Below, in pieces: positions 49,302 through 58,438 of a stretch of 64,000 bases of DNA; positions within the stretch are counted from its first letter, which is position 1; each line of letters starts with the position of its first letter. Under the pieces are notes generated by a model that had not been told where the DNA came from, ran no database searches, and was given only the letters and a program-made list of their open reading frames with translations. The stretch is taken from positions 86,563 through 150,562 of the forward strand of contig JEMX01000011.1 of assembly GCA_000585055.1 (NCBI GenBank), written 5' to 3'. The DNA comes from Candidatus Accumulibacter appositus (GTDB lineage: Bacteria; Pseudomonadota; Gammaproteobacteria; Burkholderiales; Rhodocyclaceae). The position numbers and the translations under genes are program-made.

Positions 49302-49384
49302 GGCGCTTCCTTTTGGCAAGACAAGCTGTGCTCACCAGGCGGGCCGGCCGGGTAGCCAGCGCGGTGGCAGGCGACATGGAACTC

Positions 49385-50554
49385 CTAGGGTGTCAGATCA
49401 AACTCTTCGGTGCGCTTCGGCGAGTAGGTCTCCCAACCGCCACAAGCCGGACAACGCCAGTAAAACTGACGCGCCTTGAAGCCGCAATTATCGCACCGAT
49501 AGCGAGCCAGGCGACGCGTGTAACTTTGCACGATCCCCTTCGCCAGATCGAGGTCGGGGCGGATGTCCGGCGAGGCAAAATGCAGCCTTGCCTCGAGCAG
49601 CTTGTCGAAGCCAAGCAGCGTCGGATTCCGCTTCAGTTCGTCGCGGACGAGCCGGTAGGCGGCTTCCGGCCCACTGCTTTCAAGTTCCAGCTGAAAAACC
49701 ACGTCGAGAAGGTCGAGCGAAGGGTAGTGATCAAGATAACCGCGCAACAGTTGCAGGCCCGCCTCTCGCCGCTCTTGCTTGCGAAAGGCGTCAAGCAAGC
49801 GCTTTGCGACCAGCGCCAGATAGGTCGGATCCTGCTGTTCGATCCGCTGCCACGAGGCGATGGCGGCAGCAAAATGATCCTGCTGAAACTGCAGGTCGCC
49901 CTGAAGCAGGCTGGCGCGAACGCACTTGCGGTTGCGTTCAAGTGCCATTTGCAGGAAGTTTTCCGCCAAATCCGGACGCGAGCGAATCATTTCGGCAGCG
50001 GCCAGTTCGCAATAGTACTCGGCGATCTCTTTGTGCGAAGCAAAATCCGGCAGCTCCGAGGCGATCGCTATCGCCTTCTCCCAATCTTTCTCCAACTGGT
50101 AGATCTCGAGCAGGTTGCGTTTCGCATCTTCGGCCATCGCCGAATTACGTAGCTTTTCGAAGACTGCTTCCGCGCCGTCGAGTAGCCCGGCCTTGAGGTA
50201 ATCCTGGCCCAGTTCGGCGAGCGCCTGCAGTTTCAAGTCCTGCGGTAGATCTTCGCGCTCGGCGAGGTTCTGGTGCATGCGAATCGCGCGCTCGGTCTCA
50301 CCACGGCGGCGAAATAGGCTACCGAGTGCAAAGTGAATTTCGACGGTCTGCGGGTCGACTTTTACGGCTTCGACAAAGGCCTCGATGGCCCGGTCGGGCT
50401 GCTCGTTGAGCAGGAAGTTGAGACCCTGGAAATACGAACGTGGCAGGGTTCGCGATTCCTTTACCAGGTGTCTGATATCAACGCGCGCCGCCGCCCACCC
50501 CAGCCCGAAGAAGAGCGGGAAAAGCAGCAGCTGCCAGTACTCGAACTCGATCAT
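49385..50554 (-). CDS. lapB: Lipopolysaccharide assembly protein B (YciM)
   Basis: 389 residues from the ATG at 50,554, the same length as E. coli LapB. An N-terminal membrane helix (WQLLLFPLFFGLGWAAA) is followed by TPR repeats from about residue 35 to 340 and a C-terminal rubredoxin-type zinc ribbon (YRCDNCGFKARQFYWRCPACGGW). It recruits FtsH to degrade LpxC and so sets the rate of lipid A synthesis. It stands between lapA and the heptose genes, a link between LPS regulation and synthesis. Confidence 0.96.
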   Translation of the reverse strand: MIEFEYWQLLLFPLFFGLGWAAARVDIRHLVKESRTLPRSYFQGLNFLLNEQPDRAIEAFVEAVKVDPQTVEIHFALGSLFRRRGETERAIRMHQNLAEREDLPQDLKLQALAELGQDYLKAGLLDGAEAVFEKLRNSAMAEDAKRNLLEIYQLEKDWEKAIAIASELPDFASHKEIAEYYCELAAAEMIRSRPDLAENFLQMALERNRKCVRASLLQGDLQFQQDHFAAAIASWQRIEQQDPTYLALVAKRLLDAFRKQERREAGLQLLRGYLDHYPSLDLLDVVFQLELESSGPEAAYRLVRDELKRNPTLLGFDKLLEARLHFASPDIRPDLDLAKGIVQSYTRRLARYRCDNCGFKARQFYWRCPACGGWETYSPKRTEEFDLTP

Positions 50555-50714
50555 CCGGAAAACCGCCGGCGTGCACCCTCTGCTCCGCGAGGCCGGGAAG
50601 TGAGAACCGCAACTGCGGTTTCCCCGGCGACGGGCGTGCGACAAGCTGCGCTTGTAGGTCTTAGGCAGCGCCTGACGATGGCCAACTCACCTGCTCGCTG
50701 CTTTCCGAGCACAC

Positions 50715-50996
50715 TCACATCGGCCTCTCGCGATGAGCGACGAGGCGTGCACGAACCTGGCTCAGCTCGCGCTTCAAGCGGGCGATCTCGCGGCGCCGGC
50801 CAAGCAAGGAAGCAAGCAGGAAAAGCATCCCGGAGGCGACGCCGGCCGCAAAAAAAGCAAACAGCATGATCGCCAGTGGCGCCTGCCAAGCGGTGTCAAG
50901 AAAAAAACGGACGTCTACCGGATCTGTATTTCTGATGGCAAACGCACATAGAAGGAGAAACACGGCAAATCTCAGGATCCAAACCAACCAACGCAT
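50715..50996 (-). CDS. lapA: Lipopolysaccharide assembly protein A domain protein
   Basis: 93 residues from the ATG at 50,996 (MRWLVWILRFAVFLLL); a longer frame to 51,134 adds arbitrary sequence. Two membrane helices, the FAIRNTDPVDVRFF segment between them, and a basic C-terminal coiled coil (RREIARLKRELSQVRARL) match LapA (YciS). It partners LapB. Here 160 bases separate the two genes, while they are contiguous in many relatives. Confidence 0.9.
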   Translation of the reverse strand: MRWLVWILRFAVFLLLCAFAIRNTDPVDVRFFLDTAWQAPLAIMLFAFFAAGVASGMLFLLASLLGRRREIARLKRELSQVRARLVAHRERPM

Positions 50997-51064
50997 TATC
51001 AGCTTCCCATAGGAAACGGGCGACAACTCGCGTTGCCGCCCGCAATAAGACATAGCCTGACCAT

Positions 51065-51358
51065 TCAGATCACGTCCAGCGAGCCATCGACGCGCTCCCG
51101 CAGTTCCTTCCCGGCCTTGAAATGCGGAACCCACTTTTCGGGAACGTCAACCTTCTCACCGGACTTCGGGTTCCGACCAACACGCGGCGGCCGGTAATTC
51201 AGCGCAAAACTCCCGAAGCCGCGAATCTCGATACGATCGCCCTTGGACAAGGCCTCGGACATCGCATCGAGAATCGTTTTCACCGACAAATCAGCGTCCT
51301 TTGCGACCAGTTGGGGAAAGCGCCCGGCCAATTGACCGATAAGATCCGACTTGGTCAT
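51065..51358 (-). CDS. ihfB: Integration host factor subunit beta
   Basis: 97 residues. The HU/IHF fold with [28 protein letters not shown] is intact, with the Pro that intercalates DNA in the RNPKSG arm. It bends DNA as a heterodimer with IhfA. It sits directly after rpsA (11 bases), the common rpsA-ihfB arrangement. Confidence 0.97.
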   Translation of the reverse strand: MTKSDLIGQLAGRFPQLVAKDADLSVKTILDAMSEALSKGDRIEIRGFGSFALNYRPPRVGRNPKSGEKVDVPEKWVPHFKAGKELRERVDGSLDVI

Positions 51359-51369
51359 CCTCTATAACC

Positions 51370-53067
51370 CTACTGGGGGTTGTTGAGCTTGGCCTTCAGC
51401 AAGGCGCCAAGGTTGGTAGTCCCAGCACTGGCACTGCTATCCGCAGAAAACTTCTGCATCGCCTCGTGCTGCTCTGCCTGATCCTTGGCTTTGATCGACA
51501 AGCTGATCGAACGTGTCTTGCGATCGACATTGATGATCATCGCTTCGACGGAGTCCCCTTCCTTATACACCTTGGTCAGATCGTCGACGCGATCGCGCGA
51601 GACCTCGGAGGCACGCAGATAGGCTTCCATGTCGCCATCGAGCATCACCACGGCGCCACGTGCGTCAACCGACTTGACGATGCCGCGGACAACACTGTTC
51701 TTCTCGTGGGTGGCAATATAGCTGGTGTAGGGATCGCCATCGAGCTGCTTGATACCCAGGGAAATCCGCTCCTTGTCGGTATCGATTGCCAGCACCACCG
51801 CGTCGACTTCGTCGCCCTTCTTGAAGTTGCGAATCGCTTCGTCACCGGGCTGCGACCACGAAAGGTCGGACAGGTGAACCAGACCATCGATGCCGCCGGG
51901 AAGACCAATGAAGACGCCGAAATCGGTGATCGACTTGATGGCACCGCGCACGCGGTCACCCTTCTTGTAGTTCATCGAGAAGTCGTCCCACGGGTTGGCA
52001 GCACACTGCTTCATTCCCAGCGAAATACGGCGGCGATCCTCATCGATCTCGAGGATCATCACTTCGACCTCATCGCCCAGCTGGACAACCTTGGACGGGT
52101 GGACGTTCTTGTTGGTCCAGTCCATCTCTGAAACGTGAACCAGCCCTTCGATACCCTGCTCGATTTCGACGAAGGCACCGTAGTCGGTAAGGTTGGTGAC
52201 CTTGCCGAAGAGGCGGGTCGTCGCCGGGTAGCGGCGCGAAATACCCACCCAGGGATCTTCGCCGAGCTGCTTGAGACCGAGGGAGACACGGTTCTTTTCC
52301 TGGTCGAACTTGAGGATCTTGGCCTGCAATTCGTCGCCCACGGCGAGAACTTCAGAGGGATGGCGAACACGACGCCATGCCAGATCGGTGATGTGCAGCA
52401 AGCCATCGATACCACCGAGGTCGACAAAAGCACCGTAGTCGGTGATGTTCTTGACCACGCCCTTGACGACACTGCCTTCCTTGAGGGCAGCCAGCAGCGC
52501 ATCGCGCTCTTCGCCAACGCTCGCCTCGAGCACCGCACGCCGCGAAACGACGACGTTGTTGCGCTTGCGGTCGAGCTTGATGACTTTGAATTCGTAGGTC
52601 TTGCCTTCGTACGGAGTGGTGTCCTTGACCGGACGCATGTCGACCAGCGAACCTGGCAGGAATGCACGCACGCCGTTGGTCATGACCGTCAAGCCGCCCT
52701 TGACCTTGCCGGTAATCGTGCCGGACACCAGGCTGCCGTCGTTGAGGGCCAGTTCAAGCGCGTTCCACGCCGCGACCCGCTTGGCGCGATCGCGCGACAG
52801 GCGAGTTTCACCGAAACCGTTCTCGAGTTGCTCGATGGCGACCTGGACGAAGTCACCAACGCCAACTTCCAGTTCACCCTGATCGCTCAGGAATTCTTCA
52901 AGGTCAATATAGCTTTCCGACTTGAGGCCGGCGTTAACCACGACAAAGTTCTGGTCAATACGCACGACTTCCGCAGTGATGACCTCGCCGGGGCGCATCT
53001 CCTGACGGCCAAGACTTTCTTCGAAAAGTTCGGCAAAGCTTTCTTCCATGGTGGGATTGTCTGACAT
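51370..53067 (-). CDS. rpsA: 30S ribosomal protein S1
   Basis: 565 residues with six S1 OB-fold repeats; repeats 3-6 are most alike (for example [30 protein letters not shown]). The N-terminal repeat begins near [25 protein letters not shown]. It helps melt and load mRNA on the 30S subunit. The gap of 188 bases to aroA-cmk upstream may hold a separate promoter or the S1 autoregulatory leader; no pattern is clear. Confidence 0.97.
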   Translation of the reverse strand: MSDNPTMEESFAELFEESLGRQEMRPGEVITAEVVRIDQNFVVVNAGLKSESYIDLEEFLSDQGELEVGVGDFVQVAIEQLENGFGETRLSRDRAKRVAAWNALELALNDGSLVSGTITGKVKGGLTVMTNGVRAFLPGSLVDMRPVKDTTPYEGKTYEFKVIKLDRKRNNVVVSRRAVLEASVGEERDALLAALKEGSVVKGVVKNITDYGAFVDLGGIDGLLHITDLAWRRVRHPSEVLAVGDELQAKILKFDQEKNRVSLGLKQLGEDPWVGISRRYPATTRLFGKVTNLTDYGAFVEIEQGIEGLVHVSEMDWTNKNVHPSKVVQLGDEVEVMILEIDEDRRRISLGMKQCAANPWDDFSMNYKKGDRVRGAIKSITDFGVFIGLPGGIDGLVHLSDLSWSQPGDEAIRNFKKGDEVDAVVLAIDTDKERISLGIKQLDGDPYTSYIATHEKNSVVRGIVKSVDARGAVVMLDGDMEAYLRASEVSRDRVDDLTKVYKEGDSVEAMIINVDRKTRSISLSIKAKDQAEQHEAMQKFSADSSASAGTTNLGALLKAKLNNPQ

Positions 53068-53255
53068 ATGAATTGAGTTACCTAACCGCAGAGCTGCGGG
53101 GTGAGTTGAAAATGATCACCAGCTCCGATCACCGCACAGTGTTCGCCGGCAGGTGAGCACGGACAGTGCACTGGCAGCCCCTGAACGGAGCGGCCACTGT
53201 GCCGACGGAACGACGCATGGAGCTGGCAACGCCTTTGGCGAACGGAAAAGCCGTT

Positions 53256-55208
53256 TCACCGTTTTTCGGAGACCTTGTTGACCCATTCCAGCACCTGCGC
53301 CACCGCTGAGGCGATTGTCAGGTTTGTCGTGTCGAGCAATTCAGCATCCGCACTCTGCTGCATCGGAGCGACGCTACGTTGGCTATCCCGTTCGTCACGT
53401 TCGCGCAGATCCAGCAAGAGGGCTGCAATACTAGCAGCGATTCCTTTTTCGATCAACTGCTTATGACGCCTCTCAGCGCGCACCTCGACGTCTGCCGTGA
53501 GGAAGACTTTGCGCATCGAATCCGGGAAGACCACCGAGCCCATGTCGCGCCCATCGGCCACCAGTCCGGGCGGGCGGCGAAAAGCCCGCTGCCGGAACAG
53601 CAAGGCGGCACGTACGGCCGGCAGCGCCGCCACCCGCGACGCGCCGAAGGAAATTTCTTCGCTGCGAATGGCGTCCCCGACGTCCTCGCCGGCAAGCCTG
53701 ATCAGGCCGCCCGAGAAGTCGACGTCGAGATTGGCCGCAATCACCGCGACAGCCGCTTCGTCGTCCCAGCCGACAAGCGCCCGGCGAGCGGCCAGAGCAG
53801 TCAGGCGATAAAGCGCCCCGGAATCCAGATAATGCCAGCCGAGCGCCTCGGCGACGCGCGCAGCGACGGTCCCTTTGCCGGAGGCCGACGTGCCATCGAC
53901 AGCCACCACCGGCACCGGCCGGGTGACTGCTGCAAAGCGCTCGAAGTAGTCGGGAAAGGTTTTGCTGACCACCGCCGGGTCGTTGATGCGCACTGGCGTA
54001 GCCAGTGCCGCCAGCGAAAAGCACATCGCCATGCGGTGGTCATCGAAAGTCGCGATCGCCGCCGCGCGCAGATCCTGTGGGCTGGCGGGCGGTACGACGC
54101 GAATGAAATCGTCGCCGGTTTCGACCCCGGCACCAAGCTTGCGCAGCTCACTGGCCATCGCTGCGATGCGGTCGGTTTCCTTGACCCGCCAGCTGGCAAT
54201 GTTGCGCAAAGTCGTCGGACCCTCGGCAAACAGGGCGACGGTGGCCAGCGTCATGGCCGCGTCCGGGATGTGATTGCAGTCCAGATCGATGCCCTGCAGC
54301 CGGCCATCGACGGCGGCCGCTGCCTCGATCCAGTGGTCGCCAAAAGTCATTCTGGCCCCCATCGCGGCGAGTGCGTCGGCGAAGCGCACGTCGCCCTGAA
54401 GCGAGTCCCTGTCTACACCTTCGACCCGTAGCGGACCGCCGCCAATCGCCCCCAGGGCGAGAAAATACGATGCCGACGACGCATCGCCCTCAACCGTGAG
54501 GACACCCGGCGAGCGATAGGCACTCGCGGCCGGCACGGTAAAACGCTGCCAGCCTTCGCGACGCACCTCGACGCCAAAGCGCGCCATGCTGGCCAGAGTG
54601 AGTTCGACGTAGGGTCGCGAAATCAACTCGCCGACTACTTCGACCGTCGTCGCGACAGTGCGCAGCGGCAAGGCCATCAGCAGGCCGGTGAGAAACTGGC
54701 TCGAGACGTCACCGCGTACGCGGACCACCTCGGCCAGGCAGGACGTCGGTGAAGAAATCGCCAAGGGCGGAAACCCGTCCTGCTCACGGTAAGCGATCTC
54801 GGCGCCAAGCTGCCGCAAACCGTCGACGAGATCGGCGATTGGTCGTTCGTGCATCCGCGCCACGCCCGACAGTCGATAGTCACCGCCAGCCAGAGCCAGC
54901 ACCGCGGTCAATGAGCGGAAGGCCGTACCGGCGTTGCCGACAAAAAGCTCCGCCTCGCGCACCGGAAAAACGCCGCCGACGCCACCGACCCGAAAGCTAT
55001 TCTCAGCCAGCGCCTCGACCTTGACACCCAGCGTGCGCAGCGCGTCAATCATGCGTGCCGTATCGTCCGACTGCAGCAGGTCGCGAAGCTCGGTGTCGCC
55101 GCTGGCCAGCGCAGCGAGCAGCAATAGCCGATTGGAAATGCTCTTCGAACCGGGTAGGCGCACCGTGCCCTGAGCGCCGAGAAGCTGCGGCAGATCGATG
55201 AAGTCCAT
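53256..55208 (-). CDS. aroA-cmk: Fused EPSP synthase / cytidylate kinase
   Basis: 650 residues from the ATG at 55,208. Residues 1-430 are EPSP synthase: [17 protein letters not shown], EXNxA-type [17 protein letters not shown] and the C-terminal [15 protein letters not shown]. Residues from about 433 to 650 are cytidylate kinase with P-loop [11 protein letters not shown] and the [15 protein letters not shown] motif. The join is a short linker ([11 protein letters not shown]), with no stop or frameshift. It adds enolpyruvate to shikimate-3-phosphate and phosphorylates CMP/dCMP. Separate but adjacent aroA and cmk genes are more common; some betaproteobacteria have this fusion. Confidence 0.93.
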   Translation of the reverse strand: MDFIDLPQLLGAQGTVRLPGSKSISNRLLLLAALASGDTELRDLLQSDDTARMIDALRTLGVKVEALAENSFRVGGVGGVFPVREAELFVGNAGTAFRSLTAVLALAGGDYRLSGVARMHERPIADLVDGLRQLGAEIAYREQDGFPPLAISSPTSCLAEVVRVRGDVSSQFLTGLLMALPLRTVATTVEVVGELISRPYVELTLASMARFGVEVRREGWQRFTVPAASAYRSPGVLTVEGDASSASYFLALGAIGGGPLRVEGVDRDSLQGDVRFADALAAMGARMTFGDHWIEAAAAVDGRLQGIDLDCNHIPDAAMTLATVALFAEGPTTLRNIASWRVKETDRIAAMASELRKLGAGVETGDDFIRVVPPASPQDLRAAAIATFDDHRMAMCFSLAALATPVRINDPAVVSKTFPDYFERFAAVTRPVPVVAVDGTSASGKGTVAARVAEALGWHYLDSGALYRLTALAARRALVGWDDEAAVAVIAANLDVDFSGGLIRLAGEDVGDAIRSEEISFGASRVAALPAVRAALLFRQRAFRRPPGLVADGRDMGSVVFPDSMRKVFLTADVEVRAERRHKQLIEKGIAASIAALLLDLRERDERDSQRSVAPMQQSADAELLDTTNLTIASAVAQVLEWVNKVSEKR

Positions 55209-55210
55209 GT

Positions 55211-56116
55211 TCAAGTCCTTGTTTTGCTCGCGGCCCACTCGCGCCGCGCCGTGCGGGCAAGGTCGAAAGTCGCTTCCAGGCGGGCACCATCGCCCTGCTG
55301 CAGGGCGTCGCGCAGCTCGTCAAGCTGCTCGCGGTAACGATCGAGTTCCTCGAGCAGCGCCTTCTGGTTGGCCAAGCAGATGTCGCGCCACATCTCGGGA
55401 TGGCTGGCGGCAATGCGTGTGAAGTCGCGGAAACCGCTGGCCGCATAGGCGAACAGGAGCTCGCGGTTGTCGCGACACGCCAGATCATGCACCAGGGCAA
55501 AGGACAGCAGATGCGGCAGATGGCTGACCGCTGCAAAGATGCGATCGTGTTCCGCCGGAGCCAGCTCCCGGATCAGGCCACCGCAGGCTTCCCACGCTGC
55601 GCGGACGCAGGCGATATTCGCTTTGCTGCTCTCCGGCAAGGGCGTCAGCACCACCTGCTTTCCCTGATAGAGATCAGGCCGCGCGGCAAGTGCGCCACTG
55701 TTTTCGGCGCCGGCAATCGGATGCGCCGGGACGAACTGCCCGATACGCTCGCCAAAGCACGCGCGCGCCGCCCTTACCACGTCTTCCTTGGTACTGCCGG
55801 CGTCCGTGACCACCGTCTGCGCCCCCAGACAGGGCGCAATGCGCGCCATGACCTCGGGGGTCGTCCCAACCGGCGTGGCGATCAGCACCAGGTCGGCATT
55901 CGACACTTCCTGGCCGACGTTGAAACCGGCCCGATCGACGATCCCCAACTCCAGTGCCTGCGTCAGTGAGCCAAGCGTGCGCCCGAAACCAACGACCTCC
56001 GTGGCCCGCCCGGCGGCTTTGAGCGCCAGTGCAAAAGAGCCACCGATCAAGCCGACGCCAAAGACCACGACCTTGCCCAAGGGAGCCGCGCCGCTCACAG
56101 CCGGACACCCGCGCAT
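55211..56116 (-). CDS. tyrA: Prephenate dehydrogenase
   Basis: 301 residues. NAD-binding [13 protein letters not shown], then [29 protein letters not shown] (catalytic His) and [15 protein letters not shown] are TyrA signatures. No chorismate mutase domain is fused. It commits prephenate to tyrosine. It starts eight bases after hisC and is followed two bases later by aroA-cmk. Confidence 0.93.
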   Translation of the reverse strand: MRGCPAVSGAAPLGKVVVFGVGLIGGSFALALKAAGRATEVVGFGRTLGSLTQALELGIVDRAGFNVGQEVSNADLVLIATPVGTTPEVMARIAPCLGAQTVVTDAGSTKEDVVRAARACFGERIGQFVPAHPIAGAENSGALAARPDLYQGKQVVLTPLPESSKANIACVRAAWEACGGLIRELAPAEHDRIFAAVSHLPHLLSFALVHDLACRDNRELLFAYAASGFRDFTRIAASHPEMWRDICLANQKALLEELDRYREQLDELRDALQQGDGARLEATFDLARTARREWAASKTRT

Positions 56117-56123
56117 GAATCGC

Positions 56124-57212
56124 TCATAAGGACCTCTCCAGGGCGTCCAGGAAACGGCTGTTTTCGCTTTCGGTGCCGATCGTCACCCGCAGCCAGTCGG
56201 TCATCCCGTACGCGGCGATCGGGCGAACGATGACTCCGTTCTGGAGCAGCTTCTGGTTCACTGCCGCCGCGTTCGCCGCGCAAAAGCTGACGAAATTGCC
56301 GTGCGACGGGATATGGCGACAGGCCAGTCGTTTCAGCCCGGCAACGAGTTGCTCCATGCCTGCACGGTTCAGTGTGTAGCTCCTGGCGACGAATTCGTGG
56401 TCGTCGAGCGCCGCCTGTGCCGCCGCCAAGGCCAGGTTGTTGCAGTTGAACGGCTGGCGAACACGATTCATCAGGTCGGCAATCTCCGCCGAGCCCAGCG
56501 CATAACCGATGCGCAGACCGGCCATGCCGTAGATCTTCGAGAACGTGCGGGTAATCACCAGGTTCGCGTGCTCGCCCAGCCAAGCGCTGGTGTCGACACG
56601 GTCGGCCGGCGACAGGTATTCGTTATAGGCTTCATCGAGGACCACCACGACCTCCGCCGGCACCGCCTGCAGAAAGGCCTTCAGCCGCGCATACGGCAAG
56701 AAAGTGCCGGTCGGATTGTTGGGGTTTGCTATCCAGATCAATCGCGTATCGGGCCGGATCGCGCTGTGCATCGCGTCCAGGTCATGGCCATAGTTGCTGG
56801 CCGCAACCGCGATCGGCTCAGCGCCCGCCGAGATCGTCGCCAGCGGATAGACGGCAAAAGCATACTGCGCGAAGATCGCCGAGCGGCCCGGCGCCAGAAA
56901 AACGCGCGCCACCAGATCGAGCACGTCATTCGAGCCGTTGCCGAGAACGATGCGCTCCCTTCCCAGCCCCGTACGCTCGGCAAGCGCCTGCTTCAGGGCG
57001 AAGTCATCCGGATAACGCGACAGGCCGGCGATCGCCTCGACCACCGCCGCCCGCGCCTTGGGGCTCATGCCGAGCGGATTCTCGTTAGACGCCAGCTTGA
57101 CGATTTTCTCGACGGCAAGACCCAGGTCGCGCGCCAGCTGCGTGATCGGCTTGCCCGGCTGGTACGGTGAAATGGAGCGGATGTACGGCAGGGATTGTTC
57201 GTGGATGGGCAT
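56124..57212 (-). CDS. hisC: Histidinol-phosphate/aromatic aminotransferase
   Basis: 362 residues from the ATG at 57,212, with GAGGA six bases upstream. Class I/II aminotransferase: LASNENPLGMSP, WIANPNNPTGT, VVVLDEAYNEYL and the PLP lysine in TFSKIYGMAGLRIGY. In this chromosomal position, between pheA and tyrA, a HisC-type enzyme probably transaminates prephenate or phenylpyruvate as well as histidinol phosphate. Confidence 0.92.
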   Translation of the reverse strand: MPIHEQSLPYIRSISPYQPGKPITQLARDLGLAVEKIVKLASNENPLGMSPKARAAVVEAIAGLSRYPDDFALKQALAERTGLGRERIVLGNGSNDVLDLVARVFLAPGRSAIFAQYAFAVYPLATISAGAEPIAVAASNYGHDLDAMHSAIRPDTRLIWIANPNNPTGTFLPYARLKAFLQAVPAEVVVVLDEAYNEYLSPADRVDTSAWLGEHANLVITRTFSKIYGMAGLRIGYALGSAEIADLMNRVRQPFNCNNLALAAAQAALDDHEFVARSYTLNRAGMEQLVAGLKRLACRHIPSHGNFVSFCAANAAAVNQKLLQNGVIVRPIAAYGMTDWLRVTIGTESENSRFLDALERSL

Positions 57213-57240
57213 CCATGTTCCTCGAAGAAGTGCGACCGGC

Positions 57241-58332
57241 CTAGTAGGCGGCCATCGGGTACGAGCCAAGGATCTTGAGATAGGGCGCGCGCCGGGTCAG
57301 TTCGGCAAGCGCTGTACGGACCGCCACATCGTCGCGATGACCTTCGAGGTCGACGAAAAAAACGTAGGCCCACAGCGTATGCCGCGCCGGTCGCGACTCC
57401 AGCCGAGTCATCGACACACCGGCATCGGAAAACGGCGCCAGCAGCTTGCTGAGGGCACCGGTCTGATTATGCGCCGACATGATCAACGAGGTCCGGTCGC
57501 GCCCCGAAGGCCCGGCCTCCTGACGGCCAAGAACGACGAAACGCGTCGTATTGTTCGGTTCGTCCTCGACATTGCTCGCCAGTTGCGGAAGGCTATAGCG
57601 GTCGGCAGCTGCCTGACCCGCCAGCGCCGCGGCACCCGCCTCGGCAGCCGCCAACTGTGCCGCCTGCGCATTGCTGCCCACCGAAATACGCTGCGCGTGT
57701 GGTAGGGAGCGGTTCAGCCACTCGTGGCACTGCGCCAGCGACTGGGCGTGTGAATAGACTTTCTTGACCTCGCCCAGCGAAACCTCGTTCGACAGCAAAT
57801 GCTGGTGGATGCGCAAGACCACTTCGCCACAGATTTTCAGCGGCGTGGTCAACAACAGGTCGAGCGTGCGCCCGATGGCCCCCTCGGTCGAGTTCTCGAT
57901 CGGAACCACCGCGTAGTCGGCATGGCAGGCCTCGACTTCCCGAAAGACATCATCGATCGAGATCTGCGGCATCAAGCACGCGGCGTGACCGAAATGCTTG
58001 GTGGCGGCGCTCTCCGAAAAAGTCCCGAGTGGGCCGAGAAAAGCAATTCCCAGAGGCTGTTCAAGCGACAGACAAGCGGACATGACCTCGCGGAAGAACC
58101 AGGTCACGGTCTCGTTCGACAGCGGCCCGGCATTCTCTTCCTGGATGCGATGCAAGACCTGCGCTTCACGTTCGGGGCGATAGATGAAACCCGCCTCACC
58201 GTGACGCGCCTTGATCTCACCCACCTGCTGAGCAAAGCGCGCACGCTGGTTGAGCAGCTCGAGCAGCCGCCCGTCGAGGCTATCAATCTGCTGGCGGACA
58301 AGCGCCAATTCGCGCTGCAGCTCGTCGCTCAT
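57241..58332 (-). CDS. pheA: Bifunctional chorismate mutase/prephenate dehydratase
   Basis: 363 residues from the ATG at 58,332 (MSDELQRELALVRQQIDSLD). Chorismate mutase occupies about 1-85, prephenate dehydratase about 93-270 (GIAFLGPLGTFSE, PIENSTEGAIGRTLD, RFVVLG), and a C-terminal ACT domain has the phenylalanine-binding LESRPARHTLWAYVFF segment, so feedback inhibition by Phe is expected. In many relatives serC lies between gyrA and pheA; here only 106 bases separate them. Confidence 0.95.
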   Translation of the reverse strand: MSDELQRELALVRQQIDSLDGRLLELLNQRARFAQQVGEIKARHGEAGFIYRPEREAQVLHRIQEENAGPLSNETVTWFFREVMSACLSLEQPLGIAFLGPLGTFSESAATKHFGHAACLMPQISIDDVFREVEACHADYAVVPIENSTEGAIGRTLDLLLTTPLKICGEVVLRIHQHLLSNEVSLGEVKKVYSHAQSLAQCHEWLNRSLPHAQRISVGSNAQAAQLAAAEAGAAALAGQAAADRYSLPQLASNVEDEPNNTTRFVVLGRQEAGPSGRDRTSLIMSAHNQTGALSKLLAPFSDAGVSMTRLESRPARHTLWAYVFFVDLEGHRDDVAVRTALAELTRRAPYLKILGSYPMAAY

Positions 58333-58438
58333 CGAGCACACGCCGCCTGCCCGGCCGAAGCCAAGGGCAGCCAGACGAGCAGCAGGGGCCGCTCAGCCAC
58401 ACTTCGATAGCGGCGATCGAGCACCCATGCCATGCGCC

